In this document: piece by piece, positions 26,848 through 36,035 of the stretch
How the letters are laid out: each line of letters starts with the position of its first letter
Numbering within the stretch: the first letter of the stretch is position 1
Position numbers and translations under genes: made by a program
Notes under the pieces: generated by a model
What the model was told of the DNA's origin: nothing
Seen by the model: only the letters and a program-made list of their open reading frames with translations
Databases searched by the model: none
DNA from: Muribaculaceae bacterium
GTDB taxonomy: Bacteria > Bacteroidota > Bacteroidia > Bacteroidales > Muribaculaceae
Reading direction: 5' to 3'
Length of the DNA stretch: 64,000 nucleotides
Assembly (NCBI GenBank): GCA_022510425.1
Contig: JAFLTO010000008.1
Coordinates: 1-64,000, forward strand

Positions 26848-27731
26848 AAGCGGACTTCTCCGTATTGTCCTAATTTAAGTCTGCCATCATTTTTCACCGC
26901 AATCTTTACGGCATACACCAAATTGGCTCTTGAATCTTTTGTCTGTATAGATTTAGGAGTGAATTCACTTTCATCAGAAATCCAGGTAATGGTACCGGGA
27001 TACTCAAACTGTTCGTCTCCACCGAAATCAGCAATGACTGTTACCTCCTGACCAAGCTTTAGGTTTGCCAATTGGTCACAGGTAAAATAACTGCGGAGGT
27101 AAATATTCTCCATATCGGCTATTTTATAAAGCGGTTTTCCCGGAGTGGCATACTCCCCAGGTTCTGCATATTTTATCAATATAGTACCGGATAATGGAGA
27201 TTTTATTATGCATTTCTCTATCTGTTCCCTAATTTGTTCAGCCTGGAAATATATTGCTTCGGAATTGTCATTAATTGAAGTCTTGCTTTTATTAAGGGAT
27301 GATAATAAAGCCTCGAGCTGACCTTGCAATGTTTTCAGGTAAGCCACGGCATCATCGTATGTCTTTTGAGTGGTCGCTCCATCTTCAAGCAATCTTCCGA
27401 ATCTTGCACATTCTTGTTCTTGGTGTGCAATCTGGCTTCTAAGGGCAGATGCCTGTGCAGAAATATCAGGACTACTGCTCTCAGCCGATTTCCTTTGGCT
27501 CATAAGCTGTTTTAACTGGATAGAAAACATTGTGGTGTCAACCTGTGCTATCAGTTCACCTTTTGTAACCGAGTCTCCTTCCACTATAGGCATTGATTCA
27601 ATTTTTCCTGCTGTTTCTGCTGAAACTATTACAGTGGTTGCCTCAAAGATACCGGTGGCATCATATTTTTCTTTATTATGACATGCAAAGAAAGTTAAGA
27701 GAATCGGGAGAATATATAATATCTTTTTCAT
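26844..27731 (-). CDS. HlyD-type periplasmic adaptor lipoprotein
   Basis: A 295-residue membrane-fusion protein with a lipoprotein signal (LTFFACHNKEK, lipid Cys near residue 17). The biotinyl-lipoyl halves are IESMPIVEGDSVTKGELIAQVD and SPLSGTILIKYAEPGE, divided by a coiled-coil hairpin of about 110 residues. It resembles YbhG. It would join the ABC pump to TolC. It overlaps both neighbours by four bases, the tightest kind of coupling in this operon. Confidence 0.93.
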   Translation of the reverse strand: MKKILYILPILLTFFACHNKEKYDATGIFEATTVIVSAETAGKIESMPIVEGDSVTKGELIAQVDTTMFSIQLKQLMSQRKSAESSSPDISAQASALRSQIAHQEQECARFGRLLEDGATTQKTYDDAVAYLKTLQGQLEALLSSLNKSKTSINDNSEAIYFQAEQIREQIEKCIIKSPLSGTILIKYAEPGEYATPGKPLYKIADMENIYLRSYFTCDQLANLKLGQEVTVIADFGGDEQFEYPGTITWISDESEFTPKSIQTKDSRANLVYAVKIAVKNDGRLKLGQYGEVRL

Positions 27732-29011
27732 TGATTGAGATTGTTCTTAAGGTTATAAATTTGTTGGATATATTGAATCTCATGAAGTTTAGCATTAAGT
27801 CTGGCAATATTCTCATCAGTGATTTTAGAGAGCAATGCGGTTGCATCAATTATTCCGTTTCTCAATTGTGATTCAGCCGCTTTTCTTACGTTCTGCCTTA
27901 ATTCTATAATTTCTTCATCATCTTCCATGACTTTTTTCAGTCCTTCTATTGCTTCCAAGTCTTTTTCAGTCTGAAGATTGGAATTGAACAGGAATATTTC
28001 TCTGTCAATTTTAATATTGCTTAAATCCAAGTCTATCTTATTGAGATGGTTCTTTTTTGTATAGAAAGAATCTAAATTCCATGAGGCCTTGACACCTGCT
28101 AAAATATTAAAGGACAAATCACGATTCATCATACTTTTGAAATAATCAAAACCCGGATATCCATAATAGGCCTGAGCAAACAATCCTATCTTGGGCATCA
28201 AGGAGGCGTTTATAAGATTTCTTGAGGATTCGGAGGTTAGAAGTCTGGATTCAAAAAGTTGAAGTTCAGGTCTTTTAGAATTCAGAGAATGAGGAATTGA
28301 AGCCGTTGGAGTCACTAAAGTTTCATTTAAAACATCTTCTCCAACATAGATTCCTAACAATTTCCTATAAGATAACTCAATGCTTTCAGCCTGAGTGATG
28401 GTTTGTTTTAAAGTCAATGCCTGAGCCTTTACCATAGCTATATCACTCTTCATTGCCGTTCCATTCTCATACATTGACTCCAGTAATGAAAGATTAGCAT
28501 CAAGTAATTCAAGGGTCAACCGGCTCTGATTTATCTGTTCCTCTGTGAGCAATATAGCAAAAAAGATATTTTCAACTTTTTGTCGCAAGGAATACAATTC
28601 CACTTCAAGACTTGCTTTTTGCATTTCATCTTGGGACCTTGCCAAATCTCTTTTCGCTTTTGAAGCACCTCCGTCCCATAGAGGTTGTGACAGGTCAACT
28701 CCAATTTTATATTGCAAATTGCCAAGACCTTTGATTTCCTGTCCCATTTGAGCCAAAACATCTTCCAATGCCTTAGGAAAACTTGGAGTTATGTTCTGAA
28801 TAGTTCCTTGTGCATAAAAAGAGATAGAGGGTAGCCATGATTTATTGATATCACTCAGATCTATCTCCAATGATTTCTCTAAAAGGCCATATTTCTTTAT
28901 GGCTGGATAATTTTCTCTTGCCTGTTCCTGACAACGTTCTAAAGTCAATTGTGACTTGACCGTGAATATGGTCAGAGAAATTATGATTAATGTCAAGAAA
29001 ACTTTTTTCAT
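27728..29011 (-). CDS. TolC-family outer-membrane efflux protein
   Basis: A 427-residue outer-membrane protein with a signal peptide (MKKVFLTLIIISLTIFTVKS). Two repeats of the long helical-hairpin domain follow, with typical sequences LTLERCQEQARENYPAIKKY at the start and LSQPLWDGGASKAKRDLAR before the first hairpin. It provides the exit duct for the ABC-HlyD unit. It is the second gene of the operon, directly after the regulator. Confidence 0.93.
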   Translation of the reverse strand: MKKVFLTLIIISLTIFTVKSQLTLERCQEQARENYPAIKKYGLLEKSLEIDLSDINKSWLPSISFYAQGTIQNITPSFPKALEDVLAQMGQEIKGLGNLQYKIGVDLSQPLWDGGASKAKRDLARSQDEMQKASLEVELYSLRQKVENIFFAILLTEEQINQSRLTLELLDANLSLLESMYENGTAMKSDIAMVKAQALTLKQTITQAESIELSYRKLLGIYVGEDVLNETLVTPTASIPHSLNSKRPELQLFESRLLTSESSRNLINASLMPKIGLFAQAYYGYPGFDYFKSMMNRDLSFNILAGVKASWNLDSFYTKKNHLNKIDLDLSNIKIDREIFLFNSNLQTEKDLEAIEGLKKVMEDDEEIIELRQNVRKAAESQLRNGIIDATALLSKITDENIARLNAKLHEIQYIQQIYNLKNNLNQ

Positions 29012-29012
29012 C

Positions 29013-29645
29013 TTATACCTTAATTTTTCTCATTATAGTTTCTAAGTTTTCTTTTTTGCGCAATTCCTTAAATGCTTTCTTATCATTCATATATCCCGAC
29101 AGAATTGCATTTATCATTGGAGCTGCCATATAAGGGAAGATATTTAAAGAAATAATATCTATAAGCAACATTCTTGCATCTGTTTTTCTGTATTTCCCTT
29201 CTTCATAACCTTTATCCAATTCTCTTTGAAGATTATGAATCAACAATGGAACAAATGTTTCAAATCTTACTTTCAGAATCCCAAAACGCTCCTGATTATT
29301 GAAAATTTCTCTGACCAAGAAACCCGGTAATTCAGGATTTTCAGAAACGAAATCAATATGGCTGTCAATTATCCTTTTCAGTTTTTCTTCAAGGCTGATA
29401 TTTTCCAAAGAGATAGAATCTAAGATGAGCCCTGTAAGCAGTTCCAGTTTTTGAGATATGATTTTCTCAAAGATTTTTTCCTTAGTCCTGAAATAATAGT
29501 GAAACATGGCATGGGTGACCCCGGCCTTTGCTGCTATAGAAGTTGTTCTGGCTCCATCAAATCCTTTTATCAAGAACTCCTGTTCGGCCGCTTCAATTAT
29601 CTTTTGTTCAGTGTTTTGAGTCTCAAATTGTCGATTTTTATCCAT
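29013..29645 (-). CDS. TetR-family regulator
   Basis: A 210-residue repressor with the classical N-terminal helix-turn-helix (EQEFLIKGFDGARTTSIAAKAGVTHAMFHYYF shortened here to its core, TSIAAKAGVTHAMFHYYF) and a long helical ligand domain. Being the first gene of the efflux operon, one base from TolC, it most likely controls the pump genes and itself in answer to a drug-like ligand. The ligand cannot be inferred. Confidence 0.93.
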   Translation of the reverse strand: MDKNRQFETQNTEQKIIEAAEQEFLIKGFDGARTTSIAAKAGVTHAMFHYYFRTKEKIFEKIISQKLELLTGLILDSISLENISLEEKLKRIIDSHIDFVSENPELPGFLVREIFNNQERFGILKVRFETFVPLLIHNLQRELDKGYEEGKYRKTDARMLLIDIISLNIFPYMAAPMINAILSGYMNDKKAFKELRKKENLETIMRKIKV

Positions 29646-29857
29646 ATATTTCTATAATAACAAAATTGATTGACAAAATTGTTAATGCAAAAATATAAAA
29701 TTATTTTATCTTTTCCCTCCTTTTCAAAATTTTTTTATTAAACTCTTATTGAGAAACAAAAAAGGCGACATTAGATAATTCTTATGCCACCTCTTTACTC
29801 TCAAAAATTAAACCGGAAATTTTTGACAACACCTCAGTTTAACCTTTTAACTATAAA

Positions 29858-30730
29858 TTATTCATGATAAATAACAACCAGCGCACAAAGAACTAACAAT
29901 CCTATTATAATTATTGCAAAAATACCTATTATTAAACCGGCTAAGGCTCTCCATATAGTGCTCCATACACTATATCCACTCATTTGTTTTAACGGTATTA
30001 GATATAATAAAGAAAGACTCATCCAATATAGCTCATCAATACCGAAATAACCGAAAAATCGCACTACCGTATTATAGAGGATATACATGTTTAGCATATA
30101 AACCAAACCAATTAAAAACTCGCTGAAGCTTAGTCTCCCTAAAATCTTAGAATTCTTGAAAAATATATAGAAGAAATATCCTGCTACAGACATGTAAATT
30201 AGCTGAAATATAGCCGGGTAATCCTGTTGAAAATCTTTTATAGCATTAACCCCTTGTACTAAACCCAAAAAAATCGGAGCTTGTTTGCCTCTTGTAAATT
30301 CCTCGTCTTCTAAAGTGAATTGATCCGGAACCTCTAAATAATTTTCATGATTTATATTGAACCCATGTCCCACAAGAATGGAGACGGTCGTAAGCAAGAA
30401 CAAAAGTTTGAACGGAGGGAAATATGCACTTCTGCGACCTTGTAGATAATCGCATATCAGATAACCGGGTCTTAATATAAGATCCCTCAACGTACGGAAC
30501 ATGCCTCGATTACCGATTCCCCACACATCCAGTACAAGCAAAAATGTCTTCCATGCCGACATTCGTGGAGCAACTTTTGATGATTGTCCGCAACGAGGAC
30601 AAAAATTCCCTACAAATTCTGTCCCACATGTAGCACATTCATGCTCCTCCTGACTCATTTCAGCCACTTCAAACGGCTGACGTTTCCAGTCTTTATATTT
30701 CTGATATTTTTCTTTATAAAATTCAACCAT
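29858..30730 (-). CDS. DUF3667-type zinc-ribbon membrane protein
   Basis: I start this at 30730 (MVEFYKEKYQKYK), giving about 290 residues; 14 more codons are open upstream. The N-terminal soluble part has a zinc ribbon (CATCGTEFVGNFCPRCGQ, near residues 33-50) followed by the conserved NRGMFRTLRDLILRPGYL and the YLQGRRSAYFPPFKLL segment of DUF3667. Four to five membrane spans follow to the C-terminus. The family is common in Bacteroidota but has no known function. It lies just after the injection-system operon in the same direction, separated by about 150 bases, so it may or may not be part of it. Confidence 0.85.
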   Translation of the reverse strand: MVEFYKEKYQKYKDWKRQPFEVAEMSQEEHECATCGTEFVGNFCPRCGQSSKVAPRMSAWKTFLLVLDVWGIGNRGMFRTLRDLILRPGYLICDYLQGRRSAYFPPFKLLFLLTTVSILVGHGFNINHENYLEVPDQFTLEDEEFTRGKQAPIFLGLVQGVNAIKDFQQDYPAIFQLIYMSVAGYFFYIFFKNSKILGRLSFSEFLIGLVYMLNMYILYNTVVRFFGYFGIDELYWMSLSLLYLIPLKQMSGYSVWSTIWRALAGLIIGIFAIIIIGLLVLCALVVIYHE

Positions 30731-30885
30731 TAATCTCTTATTTTTTTGCTCTCTTATATTAACGAAAAACAAATGTGTTTCAATATATGTCTTTTTCTTG
30801 TCTTGAGAGCTTTTAGTGCCTTACTGTTTTCACCACCAAAAGTATAAGGTAAAGAAGACCAACAATCTGAATAATCTTTTCTTTT

Positions 30886-33315
30886 TTATCTTTTACGTAT
30901 ATCTTTTTCAATATAAGTAAACTCAGTATCACCAATCAAGAAAGTCAATCCATTATATAGAATGATTTTTTTACCCGGAATGATATTTTTCTCTTTTATA
31001 TAGACTCCATCTTCCAAAGGTATAAGAATGCATGCGGCCCCCTTTTTCTTTATTTCTGCCTGAACAGGAGCTATATCATTACGGATATCCCATGAAATTT
31101 GCAAAGAGCAATCCACGCTCCTTCCTATTGTAACCACATAATTGGGATTATTCTTAAACCATTTGAATAATGCTACATCAATAGGCTTTATCCCTCCTGT
31201 CATTCTTAAAAAATAATGATGGGATCTCGGAGCTTCATAAGCTATACAGAGAGACAATGTTAAAGAATATATTATAAATATTATCAACTGGAATATTCTG
31301 TAATCAGAATTAGCACCCCTAAATTGTATGGCCCATAATAGCATGGCACAAACACCAAGAATCAGGCAAACCCACCATACATATGTGTTTATCCTTACAG
31401 GGGTTCTCCATGTGGAAGCAAGAACCAATATGAAAGCACACACCGACCAAGGAATCCAATCTACAAGATAAGCTATATCCCATTCCACTGTAAAACCTAT
31501 GATGGCAATAGTGAAAAATACAAAACAACAAGCTACCCCTGAAATAATTGAGCGGAAGAAAATTTCAAGCCATTGCCGTTTGATATCGGTAACATGTACT
31601 GTCAACCATGACAATCCTAAAGTCAGGAAGAAACCTAAAGTCAACCCAAAAGCAGGAGCCTGTCCCATAGGGTCATCATATTCTTGAATTGCAAGGGCTG
31701 CTTCCTTACTTCCTTCAGGCACTTCTGTGAAGGCAAAAATCAAGTCTTCAAACATTTCCCCCACTACCGTGTGAAGATGTGCGGTAAATACTACCCAGGC
31801 GCAACCTGCTGCAAATATGGATATCAAAATCCATTTTAAATAGAAAGGAGCATTCTCAGGATCAAATAGATGTTTGTAATTATAATAATGTGTTCCCTTT
31901 TTACATTTAGATCCATGTTCAGGACAATGATATGAATTCTCATCCCAACAATCCTTATGCATCGTATGATCGCATTTCACAACAATTTTATCACCTTTTT
32001 CAAATGGTGATTTACAATAGTAGCAACTTTCTCCCACCTGACGGTTGTTCACGCTCATATTGGGTCCGGTGTAATCCACTACATATTTATTCAGGAAATA
32101 TTTATATCTAACGAATGGCACTATCAATTGAAATATCAACCATGCAGCTAATAAAATCACTATAGTTATCACACATCCCTTGAGAATCACAAGAGGGGTG
32201 CTAAGACCGTTCACTATTACAGGTTTGTAGCTGGTTCCTTTAATAATCTTTGCTGTGGCCGTGGTTATTAGTTTCCCATCTTCTATATTATAAAATGAGA
32301 TTTTCAATTCATTTTCTGAACCACTATATATTTTTTTATCCGGATTCACAAAATCAAATCGATCATCCGCTATGCTGTCACCTTCAGATCCAAGAATAGT
32401 TTGTTGCAATTCGGTGTAATTGAAATGATCTTGATGTACTCCATTGGTTTTTTCAGCAATAATATTAAAAATACTATGCACTTCATCATTATCTGTTTCA
32501 TCATAATCGTCGGTGGAGTTGGAAACATTCACAAAATTCACCTTAATGTTTTTCCCTTGAAGCGTTTCAGCATAATCAAGCAATTCCTTCTTTTTCTGAA
32601 AATAGTCCTTTTCTATTGGATAATCATCTTCATCATAAACTTTAGCATCTGAAAAAACTACCAATGAAAGAGGATCTTTGGGGTCCCAAATTCCTTCACC
32701 GGATGCCAACTCCTTTTCTTTTGATAGAATTGAACTGAAAAGATACTTATCTTTTTTTTCAGTGGCTACGAAATAATTATCCAGTATATACGGGGTTAGC
32801 AATACAGTCTCAGAAATTTTACCATCCTCCATAAAAGCAACATAGAGATTGTCATGATTAAAGACGGTTGACATCTCAGCTATCATATTCTTCTGTAGGT
32901 CGACTAATGCTTGACTCGTGGTTAAATCTACTATGGAGAGAACTTTATATCCCATTTTGGCTATTTCTTCACTTCCTGTATTAGTAGCTTTCACCAAGTG
33001 TGATCGGGAAGATGCATCCAGAGGAACTCCGTTGATCTTTTCTTCAATTATAATTTTTGTTTTAGTACTGTCAGTAAGAGCATAAGGTCCAATATCACGA
33101 GTGATATGAGCAGTGATATAGAAGGTTTTGTGATCAGGTGAAAACACCACATCCTTAACTATCATTCCCGAGTCCTCTCCTTTCAAACCGAATTCCTCTT
33201 CAATATCTGAGAAATAAGCAGTCATATCATCGTTTTGAGAAATTTTATCGCAAGAAGAAAAAGAGATAAAAATTCCCAAAAAACAAATTAATTTATATAA
33301 TAGTCTCATTTTCAT
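30886..33315 (-). CDS. Membrane protein with vWA-like, RING-like and FHA-like parts
   Basis: An 809-residue protein, the last in the injection operon. It starts with a lipoprotein-like signal (FISFSSCDK, Cys22). Residues about 50-370 form an extracytoplasmic domain that resembles a von Willebrand A fold (DPLSLVVFSDAKV). Helix 1 spans 378-402. Then comes a zinc motif: C431-x2-C434-x13-C448-x-H450-x2-H453-x2-C456-x7-C464-x2-H467, a RING-H2 pattern whose eighth ligand is His. Six further spans follow (about 490-692). The C-terminus (about 722-806) looks FHA-like, with IGRSVDCSLQIS and LYNGLTFLIGDTEF. If the signal is outside, RING and FHA parts face the cytosol. RING proteins in eukaryotes recruit charged E2; here the E2 gene is two genes away. 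It overlaps its upstream neighbour by four bases. It may correspond to the TssR-type subunit, but I cannot confirm this. Confidence 0.8.
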   Translation of the reverse strand: MKMRLLYKLICFLGIFISFSSCDKISQNDDMTAYFSDIEEEFGLKGEDSGMIVKDVVFSPDHKTFYITAHITRDIGPYALTDSTKTKIIIEEKINGVPLDASSRSHLVKATNTGSEEIAKMGYKVLSIVDLTTSQALVDLQKNMIAEMSTVFNHDNLYVAFMEDGKISETVLLTPYILDNYFVATEKKDKYLFSSILSKEKELASGEGIWDPKDPLSLVVFSDAKVYDEDDYPIEKDYFQKKKELLDYAETLQGKNIKVNFVNVSNSTDDYDETDNDEVHSIFNIIAEKTNGVHQDHFNYTELQQTILGSEGDSIADDRFDFVNPDKKIYSGSENELKISFYNIEDGKLITTATAKIIKGTSYKPVIVNGLSTPLVILKGCVITIVILLAAWLIFQLIVPFVRYKYFLNKYVVDYTGPNMSVNNRQVGESCYYCKSPFEKGDKIVVKCDHTMHKDCWDENSYHCPEHGSKCKKGTHYYNYKHLFDPENAPFYLKWILISIFAAGCAWVVFTAHLHTVVGEMFEDLIFAFTEVPEGSKEAALAIQEYDDPMGQAPAFGLTLGFFLTLGLSWLTVHVTDIKRQWLEIFFRSIISGVACCFVFFTIAIIGFTVEWDIAYLVDWIPWSVCAFILVLASTWRTPVRINTYVWWVCLILGVCAMLLWAIQFRGANSDYRIFQLIIFIIYSLTLSLCIAYEAPRSHHYFLRMTGGIKPIDVALFKWFKNNPNYVVTIGRSVDCSLQISWDIRNDIAPVQAEIKKKGAACILIPLEDGVYIKEKNIIPGKKIILYNGLTFLIGDTEFTYIEKDIRKR

Positions 33316-34247
33316 ATTGAGGGTATGTCGTTATTTTCGTTCCTGTTGAAAGTATCCTGATATTTCTTTAGATTTTCTTTCATCTTTTTAGCAGCTTTGA
33401 TTTTACTTACTACCATATTTATGAACATTATTATAATGGCCACAGCTGCAATTCCAAGCAGATAATCTTTAATTCTCTGTATCCAGGGAACATATGCCAT
33501 TTCTTGAATCTTTACGGATTTATTTTTAAGAGTAGCATACCGATTATTGATATTGTCCATCTCCTGTTGGGAAACCTTAAACAATTGACTTGCTTGCTTT
33601 GCCTTATCATAATGACTTTGGATATCTGCAAAATTTATTTGTTCCTTCACTTTAAGGTTTTCAAGCTGTGGCGCTGTTTTGGAACTAAGCGATAGGTCCA
33701 TCGCTTTTCTGCCTAAGACTTTATAAATAGTATCTTGATCTGCAAGAAATTTTTCTGCAGCATTAAAGTCTTTGACAGCCTGAACTATATTTTGGCGGTT
33801 TGAAATTGAATCTTCAACAGCTGACTTAATGGTGTTAAAATCTTCCACCATATTCATTAATTCGTCGTCGGATGCAATAGATGGTTGTTCAGTCTGATAA
33901 AAAATATTCCATCTCAAATCCAAAGATTTCAACTTTCTTTCATTAGTTTTAACATCATCCGCAAGCCGTTTCATATAGGTCTTGGAAATTCGTTGGTCTT
34001 TAGTAATTTTAAATGGACGCGTATAAGAATTTTGCAATTCATTAAGTTCCTCTAAATACCCATCAATTTTTTGTTGCAATTCCAGGATTTTCATTGAAGA
34101 ATTATAATCAGCCTCGTCCAAGTCAGAATCATAAAAATTTTCTTCCTCAACAACAGGATCAGATCCGTGTTCTTGGGATTTTACAATCAAAGAACACGAT
34201 GATATTAAAGAAAAGATTATGATTAAGTTAAAGATGCACTTGGTCAT
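33312..34247 (-). CDS. Lipoprotein-like protein with coiled coil and C-terminal span
   Basis: A 311-residue protein. The N-terminus has a hydrophobic segment ending in the lipobox-like LISSCSL (Cys18). Residues about 45-240 are highly charged and helical (MKILELQQKIDGYLEELNEL and similar) and look like a long coiled coil. A second hydrophobic helix, LLGIAAVAIIIMFINMVVSK, is at about 265-284 and a short basic tail follows. The arrangement suits a periplasmic bridge anchored at both ends, a role that TssM and TssJ have in other type VI systems. No family is recognised. It overlaps the RING protein gene by four bases. Confidence 0.8.
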   Translation of the reverse strand: MTKCIFNLIIIFSLISSCSLIVKSQEHGSDPVVEEENFYDSDLDEADYNSSMKILELQQKIDGYLEELNELQNSYTRPFKITKDQRISKTYMKRLADDVKTNERKLKSLDLRWNIFYQTEQPSIASDDELMNMVEDFNTIKSAVEDSISNRQNIVQAVKDFNAAEKFLADQDTIYKVLGRKAMDLSLSSKTAPQLENLKVKEQINFADIQSHYDKAKQASQLFKVSQQEMDNINNRYATLKNKSVKIQEMAYVPWIQRIKDYLLGIAAVAIIIMFINMVVSKIKAAKKMKENLKKYQDTFNRNENNDIPSI

Positions 34248-34256
34248 AGACTCCTT

Positions 34257-35420
34257 TTATTTCTTTACTCCACAGGTGTTCCTGAAATAAGCTTCTGCCT
34301 GACGGAAAGTTGCCACTGCTTTTTTTTGCTCAGGAGTATTTCCTTGGTGTTTTCCTACAAGAACATTAACCTCTGTGATAATATCTTGGCATTCTTTAAC
34401 CAAGTCTTGTTTTTCAACGGCATCTTTACTTAGCAACCACCTGGAAACGTTCCTGTCAATTTGTCTGGAAAGTGTAGAAATTTCGGTTGGGTCTATATTA
34501 AATGATCCTCCGTTTCCTTCATCCTCATTTATTTTGAGGGAACAATTCAAACCTGAGATGGAATCTACATAGCAGTTATATTCATCCCATATTTCTTTAA
34601 GTTTGGGACACTGAGAGTCTGAATTTTTTATTTTGAATTGAGTCATTAATACATCCTTCAAATTATAAAAACTTGTGACTTCCGACTCCTTTTCCATTTC
34701 TAAAGTTTTATAGCTTCCTCTAAAATTCTGGTAAGCCTTTGCCACCGCTTCCAATGTATTCTGTGCTAATTCAGTTTCATTTTCTAACCCAAAGCAAGGG
34801 TTTCTAACGATTGTTATTTTATATTCAAGGTTTAGATTTTTCCCTGCAACAAATGTGTAATCATCAGGATGTTTTTTTGAAGGAGTTTTATCTAAAACAA
34901 ATACGTCTCCTAATTTCACCATTACATTTTTGCCATAGTTAGTGACATCGAAAGTTTGTTCGATATAATCATTCAGCATTTTATATTTCATTGCAACTGG
35001 TTGGAGACCTTGATATTCAATCCATTTTGTAAATATATAATCTTTTTGAGGCTTAGGAATTTTATTTCTGAAAATCTTGGGAAGGATAAACCTGCTTTTC
35101 TCCGGGTATTCCACAACATATGGCAGATCTTCCGGATCCAACCTGTTATGATGTATTATATTCCCATATCTTGTATCTTCTCTGAATACAAATAAATATC
35201 TATAAGAAATAAGACTTACTGTGAGCTGATTAGACTCTTCATTAAATATAAATTTTACCATTAGATCCATGTCTCTTGAGTCGGATGCAAGAGAAACATG
35301 ATCAGTATATGATTTATCGTAAGTAACCGTTATATCTCTAACTGATTGAGACTTTCCAAGTGAAAAGGAAAAAATCAAAAAGAAGATAATAAGTGTATAT
35401 TTATGTATTTTATAATTCAT
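34257..35420 (-). CDS. Exported protein of the injection system, unknown
   Basis: A 387-residue protein with a Sec signal peptide (TLIIFFLIFSFSLGKSQS, cut near residue 26). The N-terminal half of the mature form is beta-rich (about 27-220); the second half is helical with paired cysteines (NPCFGLENE, SQCPKLKEIW, EYNCYVDS, LNCSLKI, VKECQDII, RNTCGVKK), which could form disulfides in the periplasm. It is placed between E2 and the coiled-coil lipoprotein, inside the operon, so it is probably a periplasmic or outer-membrane part of the apparatus (a TssP-like role). I do not recognise the fold. Confidence 0.78.
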   Translation of the reverse strand: MNYKIHKYTLIIFFLIFSFSLGKSQSVRDITVTYDKSYTDHVSLASDSRDMDLMVKFIFNEESNQLTVSLISYRYLFVFREDTRYGNIIHHNRLDPEDLPYVVEYPEKSRFILPKIFRNKIPKPQKDYIFTKWIEYQGLQPVAMKYKMLNDYIEQTFDVTNYGKNVMVKLGDVFVLDKTPSKKHPDDYTFVAGKNLNLEYKITIVRNPCFGLENETELAQNTLEAVAKAYQNFRGSYKTLEMEKESEVTSFYNLKDVLMTQFKIKNSDSQCPKLKEIWDEYNCYVDSISGLNCSLKINEDEGNGGSFNIDPTEISTLSRQIDRNVSRWLLSKDAVEKQDLVKECQDIITEVNVLVGKHQGNTPEQKKAVATFRQAEAYFRNTCGVKK

Positions 35421-35423
35421 TTC

Positions 35424-36029
35424 TCAATCGAAAATCTTTTTTGATGTCTCACTTTCTGTTAACCAATCATTAGGTTCACCTTGCTCCCTAACCCATTGAG
35501 CCACTTTGAGATCTTCGGGATATGGAGGGTTTAATTCGGCATGATAAAGTTTATATCTCAAATAATCTGCAACCCTTGAAATTCCATCCGCTATGTCAAC
35601 GTAAGTATTGATCCGATTAAGACAGACGAGTCCTTTCATTTGACCGAAAAATCTAATATTAGGATGCCATGGAGTGTCTCTGTGCAAACCATCGGGAGAA
35701 AGTGTATCAAATTTAAAAATTGGTTGACCATCTACATCCGGAAAGGTTTCAGGAATGGTTATCTCCATGGTAAAATAATTATTAAAAACCGGAGTATTAA
35801 CTATTCCGGGTTCTCCTAATTTTTCAATATTTCTTACTCCACACAGGCAATTAATATGAAATTTTACCCAATAGGCAACTGGAAGTCCAACTGAATTCTC
35901 TTTGTTTACCCACACTTCAATCTCCTCATCTTTAGCAAAACGAGTTTCAATCTTCTGCCATTCATGCAAAAGACGCCTGTTTCTACCTTTGAAATCTTTT
36001 AGATTGTATTTGAAACTTTCTAATTCCAT
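35424..36029 (-). CDS. E2-like ubiquitin-conjugating (UBC-fold) protein
   Basis: A 201-residue cytosolic protein. After an N-terminal basic helix and a beta-sheet ending in the Pro-rich YFTMEITIPETFPDVDGQPI (the position of the E2 PxxYP-like strand) comes WHPNIRFF with HPN at 122-124, and then GLVCLNRI with Cys136. In classical E2 enzymes HPN(I) is followed by G-x-(I/V)-C-L with the active cysteine eight residues after the Asn; here the distance is twelve, so the loop is longer by four. The C-terminal helices resemble the E2 tail (DGISRVADYLRYKLYHAELNPPYPED). It would accept the ubiquitin-like protein from the E1-like enzyme by thioester exchange. The gene lies six bases after the ubiquitin-like gene. 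Confidence 0.88.
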   Translation of the reverse strand: MELESFKYNLKDFKGRNRRLLHEWQKIETRFAKDEEIEVWVNKENSVGLPVAYWVKFHINCLCGVRNIEKLGEPGIVNTPVFNNYFTMEITIPETFPDVDGQPIFKFDTLSPDGLHRDTPWHPNIRFFGQMKGLVCLNRINTYVDIADGISRVADYLRYKLYHAELNPPYPEDLKVAQWVREQGEPNDWLTESETSKKIFD

Positions 36030-36035
36030 TCAAAC

